Shown piece after piece: positions 34,734-43,113 of a stretch of 64,000 bases of DNA. The stretch covers positions 124,001 to 188,000 of the forward strand of contig JAWKLQ010000005.1 in assembly GCA_041392665.1 (NCBI GenBank). Direction: 5' to 3'. Every line of letters begins with the position of its first letter. Within the stretch, counting starts at the first letter, position 1. The stretch is from Flavilitoribacter sp020436695 (GTDB taxonomy: Bacteria; Bacteroidota; Bacteroidia; Chitinophagales; Saprospiraceae). Made by a program: the position numbers and the translations under genes. The notes under the pieces were generated by a model. That model did no database searches. It saw only the letters and a program-made list of their open reading frames with translations, and had not been told where the DNA came from.

Positions 34734-37028
34734 ATGAAAAAGCAAGCACTACTGTTCCTACTTCTTGGCGTCTGTCACCTGCAGGCCTACAGCCAACCCT
34801 CATACCACAGCACTGACCTAAATCCGGTAGAACTAGTCAACCCCTTAATGGGCACTGATTCGGACTTTTCTCTCTCCAACGGCAATACCTATCCGGCCAT
34901 CGCCCTGCCCTGGGGCATGAACTTCTGGAGCCCGCAGACTGCCAAAATGGGCGACGGCTGGATGTATGCTTATGATGCCACGCACATTCGTGGTTTCAAG
35001 CAGACCCATCAACCCAGCCCCTGGATTAATGACTACGCTGCCTTTTCGCTGATGCCGGTGACGGGCGAAATGAAGTTCCGGGAAGAAGACCGGGCTTCCT
35101 GGTTCTCGCATAAAGCGGAAAAAGCCGGTCCGCATTATTACAAGGTCTACCTGGCCGACCACGACGTGACCACAGAAATTACACCGACGGAACGGGCCGC
35201 CCAGTTTCGCTTTACTTTTCCGGAGACGGATGAGGCCTATATCGTGCTCGATGCTTTTAACGAAGGTTCGATGGTGCGCATCCTGCCAAAAGAACAGAAG
35301 ATCATCGGTTACTGCCGCAATAACAGCGGTGGCGTACCGGAAAATTTCCACAACTACTTTGTGCTGGAATTCGATAAACCGTTTACGGTAGCGCATAGTT
35401 GGAGTGATACCACCTTATTGACGACTAAGTTGGAGGCCGAAGGAGCACATGTCGGAGCGGTCATCGGTTTTCCCACGGCTGCCGGCGAACAGGTGCAGGT
35501 AAAGGTAGCGTCCTCTTTTATCAGTCCGGAGCAGGCCGCTCTGAATCTGCAACGGGAGATCGGAGCGGATGACTTTGATGAAACTTTGGCTAAGGCTACT
35601 ATCGCCTGGAACAAAGAGCTCAACCGCATCCAGATCGAAGATGACGATCTGGATAATATGAAAACCTTCTATTCCTGTCTGTACCGGCTGTTGTTGTTCC
35701 CACGCAAGTTCTACGAGCTCGATGCCGAGGGAAAGGTTGTTCACTACAGTCCATACAACGGAGAGGTGTTACCGGGTTACTTATTTACGGATAACGGTTT
35801 TTGGGACACCTTCCGCGCCGTATTCCCATTCTTCACCCTGATGTATCCGGATCTGAACAGTCAGATCATGCAGGGCCTGGTCAATACCTATAAAGAAAGC
35901 GGCTGGCTACCGGAATGGGCCAGCCCCGGGCATCGGGATTGTATGATCGGCTCCAATTCAGCTTCTCTTATTGCCGATGCCTATGTGAAAGGAATCCGGG
36001 GTTACGATATTGATCTGTTGTATGAAGCTGCGGTACAAAACACCGGTGGAAAAGGACCGGTAAGTTCAGTGGGCCGTTACGGAGCGGAATACTACAATGA
36101 TCTTGGGTATGTGCCCTACGATGTGGGCATCAACGAAAATGCCGCCCGTACATTGGAGTACGCCTACGCAGATTTTGCCTTATGGCAATTGGCCAAAGCA
36201 CTGGATCGACCGGCTGAGGAAGCCGATCTGTGGAAAAAAAGAGCCCATAACTATGAGCACCTTTTTGATCCTTCGACCAATCTGATGCGCGGTAAAAATA
36301 AAAACGGACAATTCCAGACGCCTTTCAATCCTTTCAAGTGGGGGGATGCCTTTACCGAAGGCAACAGCTGGCACTATTCCTGGTCGGTCTTTCACGATGT
36401 GCAGGGCTATATCGATCTGATCGGCAGCCGGGAGGCATTTGCGGCCAAACTGGATTCGGTATTCAACCTGGCTTCGGTATACGATGAATCCTACTACGGA
36501 TTTGTGATCCATGAGATCCGGGAAATGCAGATCGTGGGCATGGGGCAGTACGCACACGGCAATCAGCCTATTCAGCATCTGGTGTATCTGTACAACTATG
36601 CCGGCCAACCCTGGAAATCCCAGCAACGGGTACGGTCGGTAATGGACAAACTGTACAGCGCCGCTCCGGACGGTTATTGCGGCGATGAAGATAACGGGCA
36701 GACTTCAGCCTGGTATGTTTTCAGTGCGATGGGCTTTTATCCCGTTTGTCCCGGTACACCGGAATATGTATTGGGCAGTCCTTTATTTAAAAAAATGCGC
36801 TTACAGCTGGAAAACGGAAATATTTTTGATATTATCGCAAAAGATAATAAGAATGGAAGCCCCTACATCCAGAGTAGTCGGCTGAATGGGCAGCTTTGTG
36901 AAAAAACCTGGATCGGGCACCAGCAGATCCGGGAAGGGGGAATACTGGAACTGCAAATGGGAGAGCGGCCCAATGAAGAATGGGCGACTGCTCCGGAGGC
37001 AGTTCCATATTCCATGAGCCGGAAGTGA
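34734..37028 (+). CDS. Glycoside hydrolase family 92 (alpha-mannosidase type)
   Basis: GH92 enzymes are calcium-dependent exo-alpha-mannosidases. The frame is open from 34491, but the ATG at 34734 (MKKQALLFLLLGVCHLQAYSQ) gives a good signal peptide and 764 residues, the normal size. Family landmarks are VNPLMGTDSDFSLSNGNTYP near the N-terminus, FWDTFRAVFPFFTLMYPD, the GHRDCMIGSNSASLIADAY stretch, FTEGNSWHYSWSVFHDVQG, HGNQPIQHLVYLYNYAGQPW and GDEDNGQTSAWYVFSAMGF with the conserved acidic residues. It is probably periplasmic or surface-exposed. It is not next to susC/susD genes, so it is not part of a full polysaccharide utilisation locus; the nearby hybrid sensor may control it. Confidence 0.94.
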   Translation: MKKQALLFLLLGVCHLQAYSQPSYHSTDLNPVELVNPLMGTDSDFSLSNGNTYPAIALPWGMNFWSPQTAKMGDGWMYAYDATHIRGFKQTHQPSPWINDYAAFSLMPVTGEMKFREEDRASWFSHKAEKAGPHYYKVYLADHDVTTEITPTERAAQFRFTFPETDEAYIVLDAFNEGSMVRILPKEQKIIGYCRNNSGGVPENFHNYFVLEFDKPFTVAHSWSDTTLLTTKLEAEGAHVGAVIGFPTAAGEQVQVKVASSFISPEQAALNLQREIGADDFDETLAKATIAWNKELNRIQIEDDDLDNMKTFYSCLYRLLLFPRKFYELDAEGKVVHYSPYNGEVLPGYLFTDNGFWDTFRAVFPFFTLMYPDLNSQIMQGLVNTYKESGWLPEWASPGHRDCMIGSNSASLIADAYVKGIRGYDIDLLYEAAVQNTGGKGPVSSVGRYGAEYYNDLGYVPYDVGINENAARTLEYAYADFALWQLAKALDRPAEEADLWKKRAHNYEHLFDPSTNLMRGKNKNGQFQTPFNPFKWGDAFTEGNSWHYSWSVFHDVQGYIDLIGSREAFAAKLDSVFNLASVYDESYYGFVIHEIREMQIVGMGQYAHGNQPIQHLVYLYNYAGQPWKSQQRVRSVMDKLYSAAPDGYCGDEDNGQTSAWYVFSAMGFYPVCPGTPEYVLGSPLFKKMRLQLENGNIFDIIAKDNKNGSPYIQSSRLNGQLCEKTWIGHQQIREGGILELQMGERPNEEWATAPEAVPYSMSRK

Positions 37029-37334
37029 TCGCGATGTTTAAGTGGGAAGATTGTAAGAGGCTGGGAATTGGCCTGTTGTGCTCCAGTTAGTCCCTGAGAA
37101 GGAATTATCCGGGCTTTAACATTTTTTTATAATTTTCCGGCGGCTCTGCTCGTTATTACACAACTGAATACCTCGCTGAAAAAAACTAAACTACAACACT
37201 CGTTTGGTGCATTTTGAAATGTATCTCTGAGTTAGATCCAATTCCATTTATAGATCAACAAAAGCCCTGTAGAAAAAGCACTTTATCGGAAGCAGCTCCT
37301 TGATAACTGACCTTTTACCATAAAGCAACATAGT
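37029..37334. other. Intergenic region, nothing recognised
   Basis: About 306 bp of AT-rich sequence between the GH92 gene and the next secreted-protein gene. No hairpin, promoter pair or small frame was convincing; it should contain the promoter of the downstream gene. Confidence 0.3.
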
Positions 37335-38147
37335 ATGAAACTGCGTCAATTCGGAATGATCATCGGTTTGCTCGGCCTGACTGCACCGGTATTTGCCCAG
37401 ATCCACAACATTGTCCATCCGGGTAGTGCCAGCGGGAACATGGCTTTGCAGAAACACCTACAGCAAAAGCCTTTATCTCAACAGCTTTTACAGAATATGG
37501 CCAATCGCCCTCTGCTGATGGAGCCGGTTCTGCGCAGCTATGACCATTCCAACTGGGAGAAAAGATCGGGCCCGAAGGTTCCAGTCACCTATTTTCGGCC
37601 CGGTGAAGGTACTATTCTACCCCGACAACTGGCCGAAGCCGAGAATGCTACGCCTCAGGCCAGAGCCAATGCCGTAAAGTACTACGAGGGGTTGATCGAA
37701 TTGTATCAACAGGTCGCTCAGCAGGATGGCTTCCCGGCCAACAGTGTAGCTTATGCTTTTAACTACTACGTGGTAAACAACTATCACGTCATGTACGATA
37801 TGCTCAATACCCGCGTGCGGGTATCTTCCATCCGTCCCATCGGCGGGCAACCGATCAATAAAAAGACGGTTACCCTGGAGCAGGAACGGAATCTGTTCAA
37901 ACAATTCGAGACCATGCTCGGAGAAGATCCGAGTATACAGCAGATGACGGATGCCGAAAAGCAGTCGATCACCGAATCGTTGGCCATCATGACCAACGAG
38001 TGCTTCAAGCTCTACCAGTATGCGCTGGATAATAATGACAAAGAAGTGCTGCAGCAGGCTAAGGATACTGCCCTGCATAATCTGGTGCAACTGTTGGGAG
38101 AACGGGCTATGCGGATGCGGATCACCGACAGGGGCATGGAGTTTTAA
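37335..38147 (+). CDS. Secreted protein of unknown function, helical
   Basis: A protein of 270 residues with a signal peptide (MKLRQFGMIIGLLGLTAPVFAQ). The mature part is mostly helical and Gln-rich: MALQKHLQQKPLSQQLLQNM, then ARANAVKYYEGLIELYQQVAQ, the aromatic stretch SVAYAFNYYVVNNYHVMYD and a final segment with LNNDKEVLQQAKDTALHNL-like helices. The AFNYYVVNNY block resembles a family of uncharacterised proteins (possibly DUF6683), but this is weak. Its stop codon TAA is the first three bases of the convergent repeat block facing recQ. No function is suggested. Confidence 0.7.
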   Translation: MKLRQFGMIIGLLGLTAPVFAQIHNIVHPGSASGNMALQKHLQQKPLSQQLLQNMANRPLLMEPVLRSYDHSNWEKRSGPKVPVTYFRPGEGTILPRQLAEAENATPQARANAVKYYEGLIELYQQVAQQDGFPANSVAYAFNYYVVNNYHVMYDMLNTRVRVSSIRPIGGQPINKKTVTLEQERNLFKQFETMLGEDPSIQQMTDAEKQSITESLAIMTNECFKLYQYALDNNDKEVLQQAKDTALHNLVQLLGERAMRMRITDRGMEF

Positions 38148-38390
38148 CGGACGCCCCGTACACTGTGTGTCGGGGCTGACGGCCGGCACTCCTTCGGAAT
38201 GCCTGACGGACGCTTCGCTGACGGATTCCAGATTCTGCTAAAATGATGGATCATACTCACAATAGATAGGATGCCGAGGTATCGCAGACAGCCGGGCGAG
38301 CACAGCCCGTCAGATAGCCCCTTGGGGCGAACGTCCGTCAGCCTCTCGGCTTCGCTCGGTCGGGCCCTGAGCGAAGTCGAAGGGCCGTTA
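38145..38390. repeat. Convergent-gene repeat block with stop-codon ends (copy 2)
   Basis: The left end TAACGGACGC starts with the stop of the upstream gene; the right end, on the minus strand, is TAACGGCCCTTCGACTTCGC and starts with the recQ stop. Inside are hairpins GCCCCG...CGGGGC (38154-38177), GGCACTCC-TTC-GGAATGCC, the words GGGGCTGACGGCCGG shared with 267-470, GACGGACGCTTCG with its partner CGTCCGTCAG, and the palindrome CTTCGCTC...GAGCGAAG at 38350-38378. The last belongs to the CTTCGCTCAG/CTGAGCGAAG repeats that are common in this phylum. Confidence 0.7.
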
Positions 38391-40292
38391 CTTATCGACC
38401 CACTGCATCTCCTCGCCGATCTGCTCAATAAACCCTTCCGATAGCAGATATTCCAATGAGCGAAGTACCTGATCTTCTCGTTTTGGTGGGAAAGATTCCA
38501 ACAATTGGGCTACACTCAGCTTTTCCCGGCGTAACAATTTGTGGATCTTTTCTTTATATCGTTCAAATTCTTCAGTGTCCACATCCGCTTTAGTACGGCC
38601 CAGGCAGACGTCACAGATCCCGCATTTTGGGGTATCTTCTTCCCCGAAATAAGCCAGTAACTGCTGACTGCGGCAGATGGGCATTTCCGCATAGCGGATG
38701 GCCTGTTGGATACGTTCGTAGTAGCGTTTCTTGCGGAAGTTATAAAGTTGCTGATCAATGGTCAGGTTATCAGCATCTACCCTTTCCTGCAGGAAGATCA
38801 ATTGTGGATCTTCCCGTTGGGGCGAGTAATTGACAATGCCGGCTTTTTGCAAATGGAACAGGGCGCCCCGCAGTTCCTGTAAAGGCATGGCCAGGAAACG
38901 GGCCAGTTGCTTTTCCTTGATCTTAATGTCGTGCTGGAAGGCTCCCTGATAGGTGCGTAGAATGGTTTTGAGAATCCGATCCATCTTGGGGTTGCGCAAT
39001 TGATAATCGTAAAGCTCATCTTTACTTACCTTGATGCGCAGCGTGGAGGGGATGAACACCGCATCGGTGAGCATGATCCAACCGGCCTGTTCCAGTACCT
39101 GTAGGCAGTTGTAGGTTTTGAACACATCCAGTTGGAAGTTTTTGGCAAAATCCACCATATCGAAATTGTAGCTGTCGCCCTGCCCACCTCCGACGGCCAG
39201 TTGGAAATAGCTGCCCAGTGCGCGGTATACCTGCCGCAGGTCGCTCATGTCAGGAAAAGAGACCGTGTACTGGCGTTCCAGGCTGCGTCGGTCAGACTCG
39301 TTGTAAAGCAATACCGCATAAGACCGTTGCCCGTCACGACCGGCCCGTCCGGCTTCCTGGAAGTAAGCTTCCAGGCTGTCCGGCAGATCCATATGAACTA
39401 CGCTGCGTACGTCGGCCTTATCGATACCCATCCCAAAGGCATTGGTACTCACCATCACGCGGATCTGGTTGTTTTTCCAGGCATCCTGTTTGGCGGAACG
39501 GGTATCCTGATCCAGTCCGGCATGGTAATAATCGGCCGCAATGCGGTGGCGGCGCAGCCACTGGGCCAGTTCCTTGGTACGCTTACGGTTGCGTACGTAT
39601 ACCACTCCGGAACCTTTGGTCTTTTGCAGGATATCCACCAGTTTCTTTTCCTTGCCCTCTTCGTGTAATACTACATAGGCCAGGTTCTCGCGGGCGAAGC
39701 TCTTTTGAAAGACCTGCCCTTTCTTAAAAGCCAGCTTCTCCTGGATGTCCTTGATCACTGGCGGGGTGGCCGTAGCCGTAAGCGCCATGACCGGTACCTC
39801 AGGGATCAACTCCCGCGTTTCGGCGATTTGTAGATATGGGGGGCGGAAATCATAACCCCACTGCGAGACACAATGGGCCTCATCCACCGCCAGCAGATTG
39901 ATGGGCATTTTTTGAATGCGCTCCTGTACGATCTCGGTGGTAAGGCGTTCCGGAGAAAGATAAAGGAATTTGATGCCGCCGTAAACGGCATTATCCAGGA
40001 TGCGATCAATATTCTTATAATGCATCCCCGAGTAGATGGCTTCGGCGGAGATCTCGCGCTGCTTCAACTGCTCCACCTGATCCTTCATAAGTGCAATAAG
40101 CGGCGAAACGACCAGGCACATGCCGTCCTGTACCAGCGCCGGCACCTGAAAGCAGATAGATTTACCACCACCCGTCGGCATCAGGGCAAGCGTATCCCGG
40201 CCATCCAGGGCGGACTGGATGATGTCTTCCTGTAAGGGGCGGAAGGAGTGGTAGCCCCAATACATTTGTAGGATATCGTGTGGTGTCATCAT
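38388..40292 (-). CDS. recQ: ATP-dependent DNA helicase RecQ
   Basis: A 3'-5' helicase of recombination repair, 634 residues, a common length for Bacteroidota RecQ. Helicase motifs in order are Q-motif FRPLQEDII, motif I MPTGGGKSICFQVPAL, motif II AVDEAHCVSQWGYDFRP, motif III ALTATATPPV, motif V RVMVSTNAFGMGIDKADVR and motif VI YFQEAGRAGRDGQRSYA. The RQC domain has the Zn-binding CRSQQLLAYFGEEDTPKCGICDVCL-type Cys set; I do not see a full HRDC domain, the C-terminus being a short helical segment. Two adjacent ATGs begin it. The stop lies in the convergent repeat block. Confidence 0.95.
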   Translation of the reverse strand: MMTPHDILQMYWGYHSFRPLQEDIIQSALDGRDTLALMPTGGGKSICFQVPALVQDGMCLVVSPLIALMKDQVEQLKQREISAEAIYSGMHYKNIDRILDNAVYGGIKFLYLSPERLTTEIVQERIQKMPINLLAVDEAHCVSQWGYDFRPPYLQIAETRELIPEVPVMALTATATPPVIKDIQEKLAFKKGQVFQKSFARENLAYVVLHEEGKEKKLVDILQKTKGSGVVYVRNRKRTKELAQWLRRHRIAADYYHAGLDQDTRSAKQDAWKNNQIRVMVSTNAFGMGIDKADVRSVVHMDLPDSLEAYFQEAGRAGRDGQRSYAVLLYNESDRRSLERQYTVSFPDMSDLRQVYRALGSYFQLAVGGGQGDSYNFDMVDFAKNFQLDVFKTYNCLQVLEQAGWIMLTDAVFIPSTLRIKVSKDELYDYQLRNPKMDRILKTILRTYQGAFQHDIKIKEKQLARFLAMPLQELRGALFHLQKAGIVNYSPQREDPQLIFLQERVDADNLTIDQQLYNFRKKRYYERIQQAIRYAEMPICRSQQLLAYFGEEDTPKCGICDVCLGRTKADVDTEEFERYKEKIHKLLRREKLSVAQLLESFPPKREDQVLRSLEYLLSEGFIEQIGEEMQWVDK

Positions 40293-40518
40293 GTGCCGGT
40301 GCGAATGGCAAAATTAAGGTATTTGAGAGGAATAGGGTGTTTTTGTTGTGCACTTTCGATGGCTCATTTGTCGTATGAAGGTTTCGCCCTCCCGACATTA
40401 TATGTACGGGACTGGCTGCTGGGACTGGATGGCGGTGTTGATGGTATTAATGCTACTAATGTTTCGGCCCTCTGGGCCTATGCATCATGCTAGGGTTGGA
40501 AGAGAGCACTACAGTGTG

Positions 40519-40708
40519 AAGCCCCAGCGGGGCGTAACCTTGGTAGCGATCAAGCAAACGTTTATATTGAGCCCCAGGGGGGCGTAACATCGCGCAAAGA
40601 TCATTTGTGATTAATCAAGGAAATGATATCGATCAGATATGTTACGCCCCGCCGGGGCTGAACGAACGATTCGTTATTTTTCTACCAATGTTATCGGCCG
40701 CTGGGCCA
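40519..40708. repeat. Array unit 1
   Basis: a 40519-40545, b 40568-40588 (core GCCCCAGGGGGGC, slightly decayed), b' 40641-40661, a' 40680-40708. The b-b' spacer is 52 bases. Confidence 0.85.
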
Positions 40709-40753
40709 ACGTGAGGCTGGGCTTGAATAAAACATTCTTTCGTGAAGCAGTGT

Positions 40754-40948
40754 GAAGCCCCAGCGGGCCGCTAACATTGGTAGCAATTAGTGCAAATTTT
40801 AATATTGAGCCCCAGTGGGGCGTAACCTCTCGAAGTGCGCATTTGTAATTAACCGAGGACATGACATTGATGAGAAATGTTCCGCCCCGCTGGGGCTTGA
40901 CGGATGTTTCGGATATTTTCTACCGATGTTATCGGCCTTCTGAGCCTA
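40754..40948. repeat. Array unit 2
   Basis: a 40754-40783, b 40805-40826, b' 40879-40900, a' 40918-40948. The stretch from CATTGGTAG through the b-b' spacer is almost identical to unit 3, so units 2 and 3 are recent copies. Confidence 0.88.
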
Positions 40949-40984
40949 ATGAATGGACGGATAGGTAGTTTGTACTACGGATGA

Positions 40985-41165
40985 GAAGCCCCAGCGGGGC
41001 GCTAACATTGGTAGCAATTAGCGCAAATTTTAATATTGAGCCCCAGCGGGGCGTAACCTCTCGAAGTGCGCATTTGTAATTAACCGAGGACATGACATTG
41101 ATGAGATATGTTCCGCCCCACTGGGGCCGGGTATTTTCTACCGATGTTATCGGCCTGCTGGGCCT
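40985..41165. repeat. Array unit 3
   Basis: a 40985-41014, b 41036-41057, b' 41109-41128, a' 41136-41165. b' and a' are closer together than in other units, a deletion of about 14 bases. Confidence 0.88.
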
Positions 41166-41207
41166 CAGCGGATTTACAGATACCTTAATTCGTACTGCCA
41201 GCGATGA

Positions 41208-41900
41208 GAAGCCCCGGTGGGGCGCTAACATTGGTAGCAATTAGTGCAAAGTTTTATCTTGAGCCCCATCGGGGCGTAATATCAAAGATATGACCAAAGG
41301 CAAATCCAATCCCAACAATATAATTGCCATAAAAAACGAATAATCCATGCCCAATACCTACACCCAACTCGATATCCAATTAGTCTTCGCCGTAAAAGGC
41401 CGGCAAAGCCTGGTCCACCGCTCATGGAAAGATGATCTCTACCGCTACATCACCGGTATTGTTCAAAATCACGGCCACAAAATGCTGCGCATCAACGGGA
41501 TGCCGGATCATGTACACATCTTTATCGGTTACCATCCCACGCAATTGATCCCTAAATTGGTGGAAGAGATTAAAACATCCTCCAACGCCTACATTAAACA
41601 GCAGAGATTTACCAACGCCAAATTTTCCTGGCAGACCGGTTATGGTGCTTTTTCCTACAGCCGCTCCCATCGGGATGCGGTGATAAAATACATCGATACT
41701 CAGGAGGAGCACCATCGGAAGAAAACCTTTCGGGAGGAATACCTGGATTTTCTGCAAAAATTTGAGGTAGAATATAAAGAGGAATATTTGTTCGATTTTC
41801 AAGAGGTGTATTCGTGGTAAGACACAAGGTGCTTCGCCCCGCTGGGGCTGGACGTATAATTCGGTCAATTTTTATTAACGTTTCGGTCCTCTGGGCCTAA
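41208..41900. mobile_element. Array unit 4, carrying the transposase gene
   Basis: a 41208-41237, b 41259-41280, transposase 41347-41820, b' 41832-41852, a' 41872-41900. The gene takes the place of the short b-b' spacer of the other units, so b and b' look like the left and right ends of an IS200-type element, and the short units look like internally deleted derivatives. The b copy here ends in GGGGCGTAAT rather than GTAAC. Confidence 0.8.
41347..41820 (+). CDS. IS200-like Y1 (HUH) transposase, RAYT-type
   Basis: A single-strand DNA transposase of 157 residues. The HUH motif is HVH at residues 55-57 in GMPDHVHIFIGY; the catalytic Tyr is Tyr115 in AVIKYIDTQEEHH, with Gln119 one helix turn away as in TnpA enzymes. 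The N-terminus NTYTQLDIQLVFAVKGRQ and the C-terminal EEYLDFLQKFEVEYKEEYLFD are typical of the Bacteroidota branch of REP-associated tyrosine transposases. The frame is intact, so the protein may be active. It sits inside the palindromic array; no TnpB or accessory gene accompanies it. Confidence 0.92.
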   Translation: MPNTYTQLDIQLVFAVKGRQSLVHRSWKDDLYRYITGIVQNHGHKMLRINGMPDHVHIFIGYHPTQLIPKLVEEIKTSSNAYIKQQRFTNAKFSWQTGYGAFSYSRSHRDAVIKYIDTQEEHHRKKTFREEYLDFLQKFEVEYKEEYLFDFQEVYSW

Positions 41901-41924
41901 ACGAGCGGATGCTGGAAGAAGGCA

Positions 41925-42108
41925 AGAAACCCCATCGGGGCGATAAAATTGATAAAGCTTCGGTTTGAGTAATGCCGGCATTTCTGAAATGCGAACCGAT
42001 ACGCCCATAAATAACGATACTTTTGTGAAAATGTGATGTTTCGCCCCGCTGGGGCTGGACGTGCATTTATGATGTTTTCTATCAATGTTATCGGCCCTCT
42101 GAGCCTAA
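41925..42108. repeat. Array unit 5, b site decayed
   Basis: a 41925-41957 (core CCCCATCGGGG), b' 42038-42060, a' 42077-42108. At the b position only TTGAG (41964-41968) is left and the hairpin core is lost. Confidence 0.75.
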
Positions 42109-42154
42109 GCGACCCGGATACAGGAAAAAGGCAGGTCGATAGGCGTTAGGTGAA

Positions 42155-42225
42155 GAAAGCCCCAGCGGGGCGTTAACATTGTTAGAACTTCGCTAGAAGT
42201 TGGATGAGCCCCATAGGGGCGTAAC
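42155..42225. repeat. Array unit 6, left half only
   Basis: a 42155-42185 and b 42203-42225 (core GCCCCATAGGGGC). The b' and a' arms are missing; the LytTR gene follows after 32 bases. Confidence 0.82.
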
Positions 42226-42257
42226 AAAACATTCCATCACAATATCCTTTCGACAAG

Positions 42258-42962
42258 TCATGATTTGTAGAAAACCTCCTGCACCACCACATCCTTCTTA
42301 TCCCGGCTGATCGGGATCCGGTGATCTCCAATCACCAGCCGGTTACCTTCCAGTGAATCCACCTTGTCTTTGGCTACGATGTAGGACTTATGCACCCGCA
42401 TGAAATTATCCGGCAGGAGATCCTCCAGATTGCTAAGTCGCTCGTAGGTCACCAGGCGAGCATTGCGGCAAACCAGGCGGACGTATTCCTTTAGGCCTTC
42501 CACAAACAGGATGTCATCGAAGCGGACTTTGGTGAGTTGGCCGTCTACCTTAATGGTGAAAAAGTCCTTGCTCTCGGTCGGGACGATGAGGGTGGCTGGC
42601 CGCAGTCCGGGATGTTCTTTGGCCTTTTGCACAGCCTGAACGAAACGCTCAAAGGAAAATGGCTTCAGTAGGTAATCCACGGCGTTCAGATCGAAGGCTT
42701 CGACTGCATAATCGGCGTAGGCCGTGGTGAAAATGGTGACCGGCGGTCGGGGAAGGCTTTTTAGCAAATTGACCCCACTGAGAGAAGGCATCTGGATATC
42801 GAGGAAGAGCAGATCTACGGTACCCCGCTGCAATACTTCCAGGGCCGGGATAGGGGATTTGAATTTGCCCACCACTTCCAGATCGGGTAACTTGCTGATG
42901 AATTCTTCCAACAGGTTGAGAGCCAGGTATTCGTCGTCGATGAGTAGGGTTTTGATGGGCAT
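42258..42962 (-). CDS. LytTR-family response regulator
   Basis: A protein of 234 residues. The receiver domain is at 1-120, with acidic residues DDEYLAL, the phosphoacceptor Asp in LLFLDIQMPSLSG, TTAYADYAVEAFDL and Lys in LLKPFSFERF. The LytTR DNA-binding domain is at about 140-234: DFFTIKVDGQLTKVRFDDIL, FVEGLKEYVRLVC, FMRVHKSYIVAKDKVDSL and GDHRIPISRDKKD. Regulators of this kind in Bacteroidota are paired with LytS-like kinases; the kinase gene is 151 bp upstream on the same strand. The target genes are unknown. Confidence 0.94.
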   Translation of the reverse strand: MPIKTLLIDDEYLALNLLEEFISKLPDLEVVGKFKSPIPALEVLQRGTVDLLFLDIQMPSLSGVNLLKSLPRPPVTIFTTAYADYAVEAFDLNAVDYLLKPFSFERFVQAVQKAKEHPGLRPATLIVPTESKDFFTIKVDGQLTKVRFDDILFVEGLKEYVRLVCRNARLVTYERLSNLEDLLPDNFMRVHKSYIVAKDKVDSLEGNRLVIGDHRIPISRDKKDVVVQEVFYKS

Positions 42963-43113
42963 GGGTTATTTAAGTTGTCAGTTGTGAAGAGTATAGCTTG
43001 AAATCAAGTCTCAGGTCGAATTGATGAAGAGCGATGGCTCCAGTTTAGCTTTTTCCATGTTTCATGTGGTCAAATTTAAGCAGTAGCATGATGAACTGAT
43101 TACCGACCACTGT

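Larger units (their letters stand above)
40454..42225. repeat. REP-like palindromic array with Y1 transposase
   Basis: A tandem array with a period of 223-236 bp (a-arm starts at 40519, 40754, 40985, 41208, 41925 and 42155; the long step is due to the inserted transposase). Each complete period has four hairpin sites in a palindromic order: a (AAGCCCCAGCGGGGCGCTAA then CATTGGTAG), b (TTGAGCCCCAGCGGGGCGTA), b' (the complement of b) and a' (the complement of a's CTACCAATGTTA tail plus a different hairpin GGCCCTCTGGGCC). A lone a' at 40454-40480 precedes the first period, next to recQ. The array ends 32 bp before the LytTR gene. It resembles REP sequences associated with RAYT transposases. Confidence 0.9.

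Noticed and set aside
40454..42225. Possible CRISPR array
   Set aside because: Repeats alternate in orientation, differ in length, and the sequence between them is itself repeated; no cas genes are present.
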